DNA of 6,250 nucleotides from JBFLVQ01 sp040758525 (GTDB lineage: Bacteria; Acidobacteriota; Blastocatellia; Chloracidobacteriales; JADJPF01). Below, one piece after another: positions 6,231 through 6,250 of the stretch. The stretch spans positions 1 to 6,250 of the forward strand of contig JBFLVQ010000576.1 in the NCBI GenBank assembly GCA_040758525.1. The letters run 5' to 3'. Both the position numbers and the translations under genes were made by a program. How positions within the stretch are numbered: the first letter of the stretch is position 1; every line of letters starts with the position of its first letter. The notes under the pieces were generated by a model, which was given only the letters and a program-made list of their open reading frames with translations, was not told the DNA's origin and made no database searches.

Positions 6231-6250
6231 TCGCCCATCTTTACACTAGC
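6209..6250 (-). CDS. C-terminal fragment of an unidentified gene (5' part outside window)
   Basis: One minus-strand frame is open from the window edge and ends ASVKMGDKVFTLD followed by TAA at 6211-6209. The other two minus-strand frames meet stops within the first nine bases. The peptide is compositionally plausible and the spacing (about 120 nt to the TPR start, with a promoter between) suits a neighbouring gene. Thirteen residues are too few to identify a family, and the open frame could be chance. Confidence 0.4.
   Translation of the reverse strand, partial: ASVKMGDKVFTLD

Overview
The window reads as chromosomal DNA of a Gram-negative-type bacterium with moderate GC. Almost everything lies on the minus strand as one compact gene run, transcribed from right to left. 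Two predicted proteins have Sec signal peptides: a BamD-like TPR protein and an amidohydrolase. This fits a diderm cell. The overall style of the proteins resembles Acidobacteriota (Blastocatellia-like), but that is an impression from recall and was not tested.

Layout from right to left, in the direction of transcription. The right edge holds the last codons of an unidentified minus-strand gene (stop at 6209-6211). A short intergenic region follows, with a good extended -10 promoter (TGTTATAAT, 6161-6169) and several small inverted repeats. Next come a 140-aa exported TPR protein (5665-6087), a PfkB-family sugar/nucleoside kinase (4682-5617), a diaminopimelate epimerase homologue (3804-4679), a molybdopterin/4Fe-4S oxidoreductase (1691-3802) and an exported metal-dependent amidohydrolase (336-1655). 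The kinase, epimerase and oxidoreductase genes are separated by only 2 nt and 1 nt, so they are very probably translationally coupled. The amidohydrolase follows after 35 nt. At the left edge a plus-strand gene for a small membrane protein, cut by the window start, converges on the amidohydrolase with an 18-nt gap.

How the genes fit together: no obvious single pathway links them. DapF normally makes meso-diaminopimelate for peptidoglycan and lysine, the TPR protein is likely envelope-associated, and the amidohydrolase is of the peptidase-like (Xaa-Pro dipeptidase/imidazolonepropionase-like) group. The oxidoreductase lacks a Tat signal and has no electron-transfer partner or membrane anchor gene beside it, so it is probably a stand-alone cytosolic enzyme.

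The most notable point is that the DapF homologue has serine at both positions where characterised DapF enzymes have their two catalytic cysteines (Ser78 and Ser230), while the rest of the family signature is intact. I see no transposon, CRISPR array, tRNA, rRNA or phage gene, and no gene-free stretch longer than 300 bases.
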